From Allorhizobium paknamense (GTDB lineage: Bacteria > Pseudomonadota > Alphaproteobacteria > Rhizobiales > Rhizobiaceae), in NCBI RefSeq assembly GCF_030815125.1, contig NZ_JAUSWH010000020.1:1-64000 (forward strand): 64,000 bases of DNA, read 5' to 3'. How positions within the stretch are numbered: the first letter of the stretch is position 1; each line of letters opens with the position of its first letter. Both the position numbers and the translations under genes were made by a program. Of the stretch, positions 16,376 through 24,893 are shown in pieces. Under the pieces are notes generated by a model. That model ran no database searches. It had not been told where the DNA came from and saw only the letters and a program-made list of their open reading frames with translations.

Positions 16376-18391
16376 ATGACAATCAGGGGATGCAAAATCC
16401 GACGCTTTTTCTATCCTCGCTTCCGGAATGGGGACTGCATCACATTGTTCATAAAGTCGTTTTTAGCCGCACAAAAAACCGGACCGTCCGGCCAGACTCC
16501 GGCCAATATCAATGGCCTTGCCGCTCGGCACCTTCCCTCTTTTCCAAGCTTTCTGGCGCAGACTCTGCGCATGGAATTCAACACGCTGAGCCGCATGGGA
16601 CTGGAGCGGGGGCTGCTTATTCGCCTTGTCCGGAAAGCCGTGCGCAACGGCACCAGCATGGATCAGGAAATCCAGGTTTGCAGCCGGCTGGAGCAGGATC
16701 ACTATTATGATGCGATTGCGCGGCGGCTGGGCCTTGTCTACCTTGAAGACCTGCCACCGGACCAGGTTTTCCATGCGGACAAGCTGGAAACCCAATTGCA
16801 GACACCCGTGATGGTTCGGCTCTATCCCCCAGGACGCCCGCCGGTAACGGTACTGACGCCCCAGGCCCATCAGTTGCAGGACCTGGAAGAGCGGTTACGC
16901 CGCTTTCCCTCCCTGAAGGAAACACTTGCCTTGACGCGGCCCGCTGCCATTCGCACAGCCGTCTGGGCATTGGGCAGCCAGACAAGGGCCGAACGCGCCT
17001 CCAACCGGCTTTTCGACGTAGCACCGCTTTATTCGGCGCGGCAGGTCATGACCGGACGGCAGGGCTTCTGGGCAGGCGTCGGAACGGCATTGGTCCTGTG
17101 CGGATTATGCCTGTCCACCTCGATCTTTCTGCCGCTGCTGCATATCAGCCTGTCGATGCTTTATCTCTGCGCCCTGTTCCTGCGTGCAGCCACTCTGGGT
17201 CATCAGGTCCGTTACCGCATGCAATGGCCGGAACCGCTGCTCAAACGCCCTCTACCGACATATACCGTTCTCGTCGCTCTTTACCGGGAAAGGGATGTGG
17301 TTCCCCAACTCATCGAAGCCTTGCGGCGTCTGGACTGGCCCGCAGCCCTTCTGGATATCAAACTGGTCTGCGAGGAGGACGATCAGGACACTCTCAATGC
17401 CATCGAAGCCCAGCCGCTTCCTCCGCATTTCGAAATCATCCGGGTGCCGCCGATCGGCCCCCGAACCAAGCCCAAAGCCTTGAATTATGCCCTGTCAGGT
17501 GCAAGAGGGGAATTTCTCGTCATTTATGACGCCGAAGACCGGCCTCATCCGCACCAGTTGAAGGAAGCCTATGGCCGCTTTCTCGCAAGCCCTCCGCACA
17601 TAGCCTGCCTGCAGGCTCCCCTGATTATCGCCAATGGGCATGAAAACTGGATCAGCAGCCTGTTTGCCCTGGAATATGCAGGTCTTTTCAGAGGATTGCT
17701 GCCCATGCTGGGGCGGCATGGCCTGCCCTTGCCGCTGGGGGGCACATCCAATCATTTCCGCACTGCCGTGCTGCGTGAGGTGGGTGCCTGGGATCCCCAC
17801 AATGTGACCGAGGATGCCGATCTGGGACTCAGGCTCTACCGGGCCGGTTATCGCTGCCAGACGCTGCGCTGCCAGACCCTGGAGGATGCCCCCACCAAAC
17901 CGCACATCTGGATTGGCCAGCGCAGCCGCTGGTTCAAGGGCTGGCTGCAAACCTGGCTGATCATCATGCGCCATCCGCTGGCCGCCTGCCGGGATATGGG
18001 GCTCATCGCCTTCGTGGTTTTCCAGTTGATGATTGGCGGCATGCTGGTTTCCTCGCTCTTTCATCCAGCCCTCATCCTGTTTCTCGCCGCGACGCTATGG
18101 TCGATGACCGTCCTGTCGACGGAGGAGCTGCCGCTGCGGGAGGTGATTTTCTTCTGGGTGGATCTCATGAATATCTTCGGCAGTTATGCCATTTTTCTCG
18201 CCTTGGGGCGATCAGCCATGATCCCCCATGAAAGACGCCAGATCGGTCGCCGCTATCTTGCAACCCCGCTCTACTGGATGATGACCTCTTATGCCGCCTG
18301 GAAGGCTGTGCTGGAATTGCGGACGAAACCCTTTTTCTGGAACAAGACGCCGCACACACCGCGACGGGTGAAGCTGAACAACGAGACGTAA
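16376..18391 (+). CDS. Family 2 membrane glycosyltransferase with N-terminal GspE-N/MshEN-like domain (NfrB-like)
   Basis: The 671-residue protein joins two parts. Residues about 75-180 (LRLV-type helices, DHYYDAIARRLGLVYLEDL, VMVRLYPPG) resemble the N-terminal domain of type II secretion ATPases (GspE-N/MshEN). The rest is a processive-type GT2: a transmembrane hairpin near 225-265, DAED at 385-388 (DxD), TEDAD near 478, QRSRW at 515-519, then several transmembrane helices. E. coli NfrB pairs similar domains and binds c-di-GMP through MshEN, so an allosterically controlled surface-polysaccharide synthase is a fair inference. Substrate is unknown. The start is uncertain; ATGs at 16571 and 16595 are alternatives. 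Confidence 0.8.
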   Translation: MTIRGCKIRRFFYPRFRNGDCITLFIKSFLAAQKTGPSGQTPANINGLAARHLPSFPSFLAQTLRMEFNTLSRMGLERGLLIRLVRKAVRNGTSMDQEIQVCSRLEQDHYYDAIARRLGLVYLEDLPPDQVFHADKLETQLQTPVMVRLYPPGRPPVTVLTPQAHQLQDLEERLRRFPSLKETLALTRPAAIRTAVWALGSQTRAERASNRLFDVAPLYSARQVMTGRQGFWAGVGTALVLCGLCLSTSIFLPLLHISLSMLYLCALFLRAATLGHQVRYRMQWPEPLLKRPLPTYTVLVALYRERDVVPQLIEALRRLDWPAALLDIKLVCEEDDQDTLNAIEAQPLPPHFEIIRVPPIGPRTKPKALNYALSGARGEFLVIYDAEDRPHPHQLKEAYGRFLASPPHIACLQAPLIIANGHENWISSLFALEYAGLFRGLLPMLGRHGLPLPLGGTSNHFRTAVLREVGAWDPHNVTEDADLGLRLYRAGYRCQTLRCQTLEDAPTKPHIWIGQRSRWFKGWLQTWLIIMRHPLAACRDMGLIAFVVFQLMIGGMLVSSLFHPALILFLAATLWSMTVLSTEELPLREVIFFWVDLMNIFGSYAIFLALGRSAMIPHERRQIGRRYLATPLYWMMTSYAAWKAVLELRTKPFFWNKTPHTPRRVKLNNET

Positions 18392-18561
18392 CACGACGGT
18401 CTGCTCGACAGGAAGGCCTTCCAAACTCAAGAACCAAAGGTTGCATACATGTCCGACTGAAAGCGCATTACACGCTTTTGGGTAAATTGCGTCTTTCGAA
18501 ACAACAGGCTATTGATCATCTTGCAGTGCACAAAATGATAGCTGTTGATGAGGAGGTCGCA

Positions 18562-21500
18562 GTGCCCATTTCCAAAATCCTGGTCGCCAACCGGTCCGAA
18601 ATTGCCATTCGCGTGTTTCGCGCGGCCAACGAACTGGGGATCAAAACGGTCGCCGTCTGGGCAGAAGAGGACAAGCTTTCCCTTCACCGCTTCAAGGCCG
18701 ATGAAAGTTACCAGGTCGGACGTGGGCCGCATCTCAAACGCGATCTCGGCCCCATCGAAAGCTATCTCTCCATTCCGGAAATCATTCGCGTTGCCAAGCT
18801 TTCCGGTGCGGATGCCATTCACCCGGGCTATGGGCTTCTCTCGGAAAGTCCTGAATTTGTCGAAGCCTGCAACGATGCAGGTATCATTTTTATCGGTCCG
18901 ACCGCCGACACCATGCGCCAGCTGGGCAATAAGGTCGCAGCGCGCAACCTGGCCATTTCCGTCGGCGTACCGGTGGTTCCAGCCACCGATCCGCTTCCCG
19001 ATGACGAGGCGGAAATCCATCGTCTGGCCGAAGAGATCGGCTATCCGGTGATGCTGAAGGCCTCCTGGGGCGGCGGCGGGCGCGGCATGCGCGCCATTCG
19101 CGACCCCAAGGATCTGATCCGCGAAGTGACCGAAGCCAAGCGCGAGGCCAAGGCCGCCTTCGGCAAGGATGAAGTCTATCTCGAAAAACTGGTCGAGCGC
19201 GCCCGCCACGTCGAAAGCCAGATTCTGGGCGATACCCACGGCAATGTCGTGCACCTCTTCGAGCGTGACTGCTCCATTCAGCGCCGGAACCAGAAAGTGG
19301 TCGAGCGCGCGCCAGCCCCCTATCTCTCCGAAGCGCAGCGGCAGGAACTGGCCGCCTATTCCCTGAAAATCGCCGCTGCCACCCATTACATCGGTGCCGG
19401 CACGGTCGAATATCTGATGGATGCCGATACCGGCAAATTCTACTTTATCGAGGTCAATCCGCGCATTCAGGTGGAACATACCGTTACCGAAGTCGTGACC
19501 GGCATCGATATCGTCAAGGCGCAGATTCACATCCTGGAAGGGGCAGCCATCGGCACGCCGGAATCCGGCGTTCCCGCTCAGGATAACATTCGCCTCAATG
19601 GCCATGCCCTGCAATGCCGCATCACCACGGAAGATCCGGAACATAACTTCATTCCGGATTATGGCCGCATCACCGCCTATCGCTCGGCGGCGGGTTTCGG
19701 CATTCGCCTGGATGGCGGCACCGCTTATACCGGCGCGATCATCACCCGCTATTACGATCCGCTGCTGGTCAAGGTCACCGCGTCCGGCGGTACACCGGAG
19801 GAAGCCATCAGCCGCATGGACCGGGCGCTGCGCGAGTTCCGCATCCGCGGCGTGGCCACCAACCTCACCTTCCTTGAGGCAATCATCGGCCACCCGAGCT
19901 TCCGCAACAACACCTATACCACCCGCTTCATCGACACGACCCCGGAACTCTTCGCCCAGGTAAAGCGACAGGACCGCGCGACAAAGCTGCTGACTTATCT
20001 GGCGGATGTATCCGTCAATGGACACCCTGAGGTGAAGGGACGTCCCAAGCCCTCCGAGAAGGCTGCCAAGCCGGTTCTGCCTTATATCGAGGAGGCGGAG
20101 GTAGCCGCCGGGACCAAGCAGAAGCTGGATGAACTCGGTCCCAAGGGCTTCGCCCAGTGGATGCGCAACGAAAGCCGGGTGCTGATGACCGATACCACCA
20201 TGCGGGACGGGCATCAGTCGCTGCTTGCCACCCGCATGCGCACCCATGACATTGCCCGCATCGCCCCGATCTATGCCAAGGCACTGCCCAATCTCTTCTC
20301 GCTGGAATGCTGGGGCGGAGCGACCTTCGATGTTTCCATGCGCTTCCTGACGGAAGATCCGTGGGAACGGCTGGCGCTGGTGCGGGAAGGGGCTCCGAAC
20401 ATCCTGCTGCAAATGCTGCTGCGGGGCGCAAACGGCGTGGGCTACACCAACTACCCCGACAATGTGGTGAAATATTTCGTTCGTCAGGCCGCCCAAGGCG
20501 GCATCGATCTGTTCCGCGTGTTCGACTGCCTGAACTGGGTGGAAAACATGCGCGTCTCCATGGATGCCGTGCAGGAAGAAAACAAGCTCTGCGAGGCAGC
20601 CATCTGCTACACCGGCGATTTGCTGAACAGCGCCCGCCCCAAATATGACCTGAAATACTATGCCGCCCTGGCCGCCGAACTGGAAAAGGCAGGCGCCCAC
20701 ATCATCGCCGTCAAGGACATGGCAGGCCTGCTGAAGCCCGCCGCCGCCAAGGTTCTGTTCAAGGCATTGCGCGAGGCCACGGATCTGCCGATCCATTTCC
20801 ACACCCATGACACCTCCGGCATTGCCGCCGCCACCATTCTCGCCGCCGTGGAAGCAGGCGTGGATGCTGTCGATGCCGCCATGGATGCCTTCTCGGGCAA
20901 TACCTCGCAGCCCTGCCTTGGCTCCATCGTCGAGGCGCTGTCTGCCACGGAACGCGACCCCGGTCTCGATCCCGAATGGATTCGTCGGATTTCCTTCTAT
21001 TGGGAAGCCGTGCGCGCACAATATGCGGCTTTCGAAAGCGACCTCAAGGGTCCGGCCTCGGAAGTCTATCTGCATGAGATGCCAGGGGGACAGTTCACCA
21101 ACCTCAAGGAACAGGCACGCTCCCTCGGGCTCGAAACCCGTTGGCACGAAGTGGCTCAAGCCTATGCCGATGCCAACCGCATGTTCGGCGATATCGTAAA
21201 AGTCACGCCCTCCTCCAAGGTGGTGGGCGACATGGCGCTGATGATGGTGGCACAGGACCTGACGGTGGAGGATGTGGAGAATCCGGAGAAGGATATTGCC
21301 TTCCCGGATTCGGTTGTCTCGATGCTGCGCGGCGATCTGGGCCAGCCCCCGGGCGGTTGGCCGGAAACGCTGCAGAAGAAGGCGCTGAAGGGGGACGCTG
21401 CTTATACCGTGCGCCCGGGTTCGCTGCTGAAGGATGCCGATCTCGATGCCGAGCGCAAAACCATTGAAACGAAGCTGGAACGGCCGGTCAGCGATTTCGA

Positions 21501-22026
21501 ATTCGCTTCCTACCTGATGTATCCGAAGGTGTTCACGGATTTCGCCGTGGCTTCCGAAACCTATGGCCCGGTTTCGGTTCTTCCCACCCCTGCCTATTTC
21601 TACGGCATGGCAGATGGCGAGGAACTCTTTGCCGAAATCGAGAAGGGTAAGACGCTTGTTATCGTCAATCAGGCCGCCAGCGCGCCGGATGCTCAGGGCA
21701 TGGTAACAGTGTTTTTCGAACTGAACGGGCAACCGCGCCGCATCAAGGTGCCGGACCGCGCCCATGGCGCTTCCGGTGCTGCTGTCCGCCGCAAGGCCGA
21801 AAGTGGCAATGCAGCTCATCTTGGTGCGCCAATGCCGGGCGTCATCAGCCGTGTCTTCGTCTCACCAGGACAGGCTGTAAAGGCAGGAGATGTTCTGCTT
21901 TCCATCGAGGCAATGAAGATGGAAACAGCCCTGCATGCGGACCGCGATGCCGTGGTGGCGGAAGTGCTCGTCAAACCTTCCGACCAGATCGATGCGAAGG
22001 ATCTGCTCGTCGTATTTCAGGCGTAA
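18562..22026 (+). CDS. pyc: Pyruvate carboxylase
   Basis: Pyc carboxylates pyruvate to oxaloacetate using ATP and biotin, replenishing the TCA cycle. Domains in order: biotin carboxylase (ILVANRSEIAIRVFRAANE at the start, KASWGGGGRGMR, EVNPRIQVEHTVTE), carboxyltransferase from about 530 (DTTMRDGHQSLLATR, LECWGGATFDVSMRF, HFHTHDTSG), and a C-terminal biotinyl domain with EAMKMET, modified Lys at residue 1119. Length of 1154 residues is standard. GTG 18562 is the start because GAGGAGGT lies four bases upstream and the protein then begins VPISKILVANR. The 170 bp before it show only a small hairpin. Confidence 0.97.
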   Translation: MPISKILVANRSEIAIRVFRAANELGIKTVAVWAEEDKLSLHRFKADESYQVGRGPHLKRDLGPIESYLSIPEIIRVAKLSGADAIHPGYGLLSESPEFVEACNDAGIIFIGPTADTMRQLGNKVAARNLAISVGVPVVPATDPLPDDEAEIHRLAEEIGYPVMLKASWGGGGRGMRAIRDPKDLIREVTEAKREAKAAFGKDEVYLEKLVERARHVESQILGDTHGNVVHLFERDCSIQRRNQKVVERAPAPYLSEAQRQELAAYSLKIAAATHYIGAGTVEYLMDADTGKFYFIEVNPRIQVEHTVTEVVTGIDIVKAQIHILEGAAIGTPESGVPAQDNIRLNGHALQCRITTEDPEHNFIPDYGRITAYRSAAGFGIRLDGGTAYTGAIITRYYDPLLVKVTASGGTPEEAISRMDRALREFRIRGVATNLTFLEAIIGHPSFRNNTYTTRFIDTTPELFAQVKRQDRATKLLTYLADVSVNGHPEVKGRPKPSEKAAKPVLPYIEEAEVAAGTKQKLDELGPKGFAQWMRNESRVLMTDTTMRDGHQSLLATRMRTHDIARIAPIYAKALPNLFSLECWGGATFDVSMRFLTEDPWERLALVREGAPNILLQMLLRGANGVGYTNYPDNVVKYFVRQAAQGGIDLFRVFDCLNWVENMRVSMDAVQEENKLCEAAICYTGDLLNSARPKYDLKYYAALAAELEKAGAHIIAVKDMAGLLKPAAAKVLFKALREATDLPIHFHTHDTSGIAAATILAAVEAGVDAVDAAMDAFSGNTSQPCLGSIVEALSATERDPGLDPEWIRRISFYWEAVRAQYAAFESDLKGPASEVYLHEMPGGQFTNLKEQARSLGLETRWHEVAQAYADANRMFGDIVKVTPSSKVVGDMALMMVAQDLTVEDVENPEKDIAFPDSVVSMLRGDLGQPPGGWPETLQKKALKGDAAYTVRPGSLLKDADLDAERKTIETKLERPVSDFEFASYLMYPKVFTDFAVASETYGPVSVLPTPAYFYGMADGEELFAEIEKGKTLVIVNQAASAPDAQGMVTVFFELNGQPRRIKVPDRAHGASGAAVRRKAESGNAAHLGAPMPGVISRVFVSPGQAVKAGDVLLSIEAMKMETALHADRDAVVAEVLVKPSDQIDAKDLLVVFQA

Positions 22027-22062
22027 TACGAAGTGTCATTGAAAATGACTCTTCGTATTCCC
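22025..22062 (+). terminator. Large palindrome at the pyc stop, probable terminator
   Basis: Two 16-base arms (22025-22040 and 22044-22059) match except at one position around a GAA loop. They begin within the pyc stop codon and are followed by CCC and then TTTT. Stability is high, but the T-run is delayed by three C residues, so a role in mRNA 3'-end protection is also possible. Confidence 0.6.
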
Positions 22063-22063
22063 T

Positions 22064-22150
22064 TTTCGAATATCTCAAGCCTCTGACGCAGTTGAGATAT
22101 TCGAAATTTCTTCAAGGCGAGGATGCGTTAGCATCTTCGAGCCTTGGTAT
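22064..22150. repeat. Intergenic repeat unit, copy 1 (two stem-loops)
   Basis: A perfect 15-bp inverted repeat (22064-22078 with 22092-22106, 13-base loop) is followed by an imperfect hairpin at about 22112-22146 (AAGGCGAGGATGC facing GCATCTTCGAGCCTT). The segment 22092-22150 recurs in the opposite orientation at 35497-35556 with one substitution and one or two further differences. It is therefore a dispersed palindromic repeat. It lies between pyc and a candidate small RNA and ends near a TATAAT at 22148-22153. Confidence 0.8.
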
Positions 22151-22211
22151 AATATGTTGACTTGAGAAAAACGGCTGCCGGTTTGCTGGCGGGAACCGCT
22201 TTACGAATAAA

Positions 22212-22308
22212 GGCTTGGAGCATTTCGTGGAAACGCTCCAAGTCAAATCCCTAAAACGATGCGGGACCAACCAAATGCGCGAAGAAAGACCTTCTTCGCG
22301 CATTTTTT
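22212..22308 (+). ncRNA. Candidate trans-acting small RNA
   Basis: No protein-coding frame is convincing here. A 10-bp stem (22212-22221 with 22235-22244) is followed by about 28 bases of likely single strand (AAATCCC...GGGACCAACC) and then a perfect 14-bp stem (22273-22286 with 22292-22305) ending in T residues. This order (5' hairpin, open seed region, strong intrinsic terminator) is typical of bacterial small RNAs. A possible promoter is TTGCTG near 22182 and AATAAA near 22206. I cannot match it to a named alphaproteobacterial sRNA family. Confidence 0.45.
22273..22308 (+). terminator. Strong rho-independent terminator between pyc and parB
   Basis: A perfect 14-bp stem with a five-base loop (AGACC) ends in six T residues on the plus strand (22303-22308). 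It lies 245 bp past pyc, beyond another palindrome, so it more likely ends the transcript of the candidate small RNA. It is T-poor on the minus strand and so is less suited to parB. Confidence 0.85.
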
Positions 22309-22391
22309 ATCGAGCCACGTCTCACCGAGACATAAAGGGAGTGCCGCGTTCCGGGGATGAGGGCAGGGTTATGCCGATCGGCAGCAGCGGA

Positions 22392-23267
22392 TCAGCGAGC
22401 CTCGAGAAGACGGCAGATTTCTTCCAGCTGTTCCAGCGTCTTGTAATTGATGCGAAGCTGCCCGCCACCACCTTTGTGATTGATGGTGATTTCCAGCCCC
22501 AACCTGTCTGACAGGCTGCGTTCAAGCGCAACGGTATCGGAATCCTTGGAGGCTGGCGTCTTGGGTTGCGACGGCCCACGAATATCATTCTGCGCCAGCC
22601 GTTCTGCCTCACGGACAGACATGCCTTTTGAGACGATCTGTCTGGCCAAACCGGTCGGATCAGAGGTTGAAACAAGGGCGCGGGCATGGCCGGCGGAAAG
22701 CGAACCATCCGCCAGCATATCCCGGACCGGATCGGGCAATTTCAGCAGACGAAGGCTGTTTGCCACATGGCTGCGGCTTTTGCCGATAATTTCACCCAGA
22801 TCGTTCTGCGTATAGCCGTAATCCGCGATGAGTTGATCATAACCGAGCGCTTCTTCCAGCGGATTGAGATCGGCGCGTTGTACGTTTTCAACGATCGCCA
22901 GTTCCAGCGCAGTGCGATCGTCCACATCCCGGACGATAACAGGAATTTCGATCAGCCCGGCAAGTTGGGCAGCCCGCCAGCGCCGCTCACCCGCGATAAT
23001 TTCATAGCGATCCGTGCCGACCGTTCGCACCACGACGGGCTGAACAATCCCGTGCTGGCGAATGGAGCCTGCCAGTTCCTGCAGGACCGTTTCGTCGAAG
23101 TAACGACGGGGATTTCGAGGATTGCGCGAAACGAATTCGATCGGCACCATCTTGTCGGCCGAAACGGAAGGCTTCTCTTCAGCCCCGACGGGAAGGGGTT
23201 GATCCATTTCACCGATCAGCGCAGCAAGACCGCGACCCAAACGGCGTTTCGAGATATCGTCGCTCAT
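22392..23267 (-). CDS. parB: Chromosome partitioning protein ParB
   Basis: ParB is the CTP-dependent clamp that loads on parS and spreads to form the partition complex near the origin. The N-terminal domain has NPRNPRRYF, ELAGSIRQHGIVQPVVVR and the CTP/arginine patch GERRWRAAQLAG. The helix-turn-helix lies at about 150-190 (GEIIGKSRSHVANSLRLLKLP), and the C-terminal dimer domain closes the protein. It has 291 residues. It is downstream of parA on the same strand, and five parS-like sites occur in this window. The parA-parB gap of 163 bp is long and contains a small hairpin. Confidence 0.97.
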   Translation of the reverse strand: MSDDISKRRLGRGLAALIGEMDQPLPVGAEEKPSVSADKMVPIEFVSRNPRNPRRYFDETVLQELAGSIRQHGIVQPVVVRTVGTDRYEIIAGERRWRAAQLAGLIEIPVIVRDVDDRTALELAIVENVQRADLNPLEEALGYDQLIADYGYTQNDLGEIIGKSRSHVANSLRLLKLPDPVRDMLADGSLSAGHARALVSTSDPTGLARQIVSKGMSVREAERLAQNDIRGPSQPKTPASKDSDTVALERSLSDRLGLEITINHKGGGGQLRINYKTLEQLEEICRLLEAR

Positions 23268-23430
23268 GATATGTCCTCTACACCACTCTGTCGCAGCATC
23301 ATGCGGACTATAGGGATCGGCATAACCATCTGAAACAGAGAATGCTGTTTTCTACAGTGTCTCCGGACGGAAAACCGGAGTCCACTTTTCCTGGAACCAC
23401 TCTGAAAATCAGATCTTTCCTGAAGCGGGA

Positions 23431-24240
23431 TTAAGCGGCTTTCCTTTGCCGTTCCCGCTGAATCACTTCCGAAGCAAGCTGAAGATAGGCCTGACTTCCC
23501 GCACACTTCAAATCGTAAAGTATAGCCGGCTTTCCATAAGACGGAGCCTCTGACACCCGTACATTCCGGGGAATGAGGGTGTGATAGACCTTCTCTCCCA
23601 AATGGGTGCGCACGTCACTGACAACCTGCTGCGCCAGATTGTTGCGGGAATCGAACATGGTCAGGACGATGCCTTGAATATCCAAGGTGGGATTCACGCT
23701 GCGTCGAACCTGGTTGATGGTTTCCAGCAACTGGCTCAATCCCTCAAGCGCAAAAAATTCGCACTGCAAAGGCACCAGAACGGAATGAGCAGCCGCCATG
23801 GCGTTCATCGTCAGGAGATTGAAAGAGGGTGGGCAATCCACCAGCACATAGGAATAAGCGAGACCTTCAGCAGAGGCGAGCGCCTTCTTCAGACGGAAAA
23901 CGCGGTCAGCCTGCTGGGAAATCTCCATCTCCAGGCCAAGAAGATCAAGTGTCGAGGGAATAATGGAGAGATTGGGGACGGCAGTTTCAAGCACAGTCTC
24001 AGCAATGCCATGACTCCCAACCAGAAGATCATAAGAGGAAAGTTTACGGCTGCGTCGCTCGATCCCCAGACCGGTGCTGGCATTACCCTGCGGATCAAGA
24101 TCCACAATGAGCACGCGCTCGCCGATCGCTGCAAGCGCCGTCGCCAAATTAATGGCGGTGGTGGTTTTCCCGACACCGCCTTTTTGATTGGCGATGGTAA
24201 TAATCCGGTTTTTCTCGATGGCCATCGTAACACCCGACAT
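23431..24240 (-). CDS. parA: Chromosome partitioning ATPase ParA
   Basis: ParA is the nucleoid-bound ATPase that moves the ParB-parS complex. It has the deviant Walker A motif KGGVGKTT starting at Lys20, DLDPQGNASTGLG near 48, and the Walker B region VLVDCPPS near 133. There is no N-terminal HTH, so it is the short chromosomal type (269 residues), not a plasmid RepA. ATG 24240 directly follows the rsmG stop; ATG 24225 (MAIEK) is an alternative. Gene order rsmG-parA-parB is the standard near-origin arrangement. Confidence 0.97.
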   Translation of the reverse strand: MSGVTMAIEKNRIITIANQKGGVGKTTTAINLATALAAIGERVLIVDLDPQGNASTGLGIERRSRKLSSYDLLVGSHGIAETVLETAVPNLSIIPSTLDLLGLEMEISQQADRVFRLKKALASAEGLAYSYVLVDCPPSFNLLTMNAMAAAHSVLVPLQCEFFALEGLSQLLETINQVRRSVNPTLDIQGIVLTMFDSRNNLAQQVVSDVRTHLGEKVYHTLIPRNVRVSEAPSYGKPAILYDLKCAGSQAYLQLASEVIQRERQRKAA

Positions 24241-24242
24241 CT

Positions 24243-24893
24243 CTAACGGATGCGTGCAAGGCCTTCGATCTCCAAAATCACCGAGTCAGCCTCAAGCACG
24301 CTGGAATGTATTACCAGATCAAAGGCCCAGCGACCACGCGCTTTCTGAACCTCAGACTCGTAATCCCGGCCTTTATGCAGAAGAAATTTAACTTTTTCGC
24401 CAGACTCGACCCACGGATAACCATAGTCGAAGAGCTTATCCAGATCGGCAAGCGCTCGTGCCGAGAGGACGTCGCAGTGTTTGAGAGCACTGGGAGCTTC
24501 CTCGATTCGGATGGGATGAACCCGGCCGAGCCCTCCTGTTTCAAGAAGCGCATTCCGAAGGAAACTTGCTTTTTTCTGATTGCTTTCGACCAGATCTACC
24601 CAGCCACCGCCAGCCTCGGCCAGAAGAATGGCCGTGATCACTCCGGGAAATCCCCCGCCGCTGCCCAGGTCCACCCAATGTTGATCGGGCTTGGCGAATT
24701 TAAAAAGCTGCGCACTATCGATGACATGACGATGCCAGATCTGATCCAACGTGGAAGGCGCGGCGAGATTGATCACCTTCGACCATTTCTGAAACAGCTC
24801 GACAAACCGTTGTAGCCGATCAAAGGTTTCACGTGAAACATTGAGACCGGCCAGTTTATTGAACTGGGCCAGGGACAGACTATCAGACGGCAT
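24243..24893 (-). CDS. rsmG: 16S rRNA (guanine-527-N7)-methyltransferase
   Basis: RsmG (GidB) methylates G527 of 16S rRNA. It shows the class I SAM-binding loop VDLGSGGGFPG near residue 74 and LVESNQKKASFLRN near 102, plus LSARAL. Length is 216 residues. Codons near residue 19 (NVSRET) form a parS-like site, discussed separately. The start overlaps the mnmG end by 11 bases, and parA begins two bases after its stop, so mnmE-mnmG-rsmG-parA-parB may be read together. Confidence 0.96.
   Translation of the reverse strand: MPSDSLSLAQFNKLAGLNVSRETFDRLQRFVELFQKWSKVINLAAPSTLDQIWHRHVIDSAQLFKFAKPDQHWVDLGSGGGFPGVITAILLAEAGGGWVDLVESNQKKASFLRNALLETGGLGRVHPIRIEEAPSALKHCDVLSARALADLDKLFDYGYPWVESGEKVKFLLHKGRDYESEVQKARGRWAFDLVIHSSVLEADSVILEIEGLARIR
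24825..24840. other. parS-like ParB-binding site inside rsmG
   Basis: The 16-mer GGTTTCACGTGAAACA differs at one base from the bacterial parS consensus TGTTTCACGTGAAACA, and its central 14 bases are a perfect palindrome. It lies 1.6 kb from parB within rsmG coding sequence (peptide VSRET). Confidence 0.9.

Noticed and set aside
18392..18561. Possible regulatory RNA or riboswitch in the pyc leader
   Set aside because: Only a small AAAGCG/CGCTTT hairpin is visible, with no recognised riboswitch consensus.
18427..21819. Very long minus-strand open frame (over 1100 codons) opposite pyc
   Set aside because: It mirrors the GC-rich codon pattern of pyc, which has all expected Pyc domains. The antisense product has no recognisable domain, and strings such as GGG, AHG and HQ are typical of antisense shadows.
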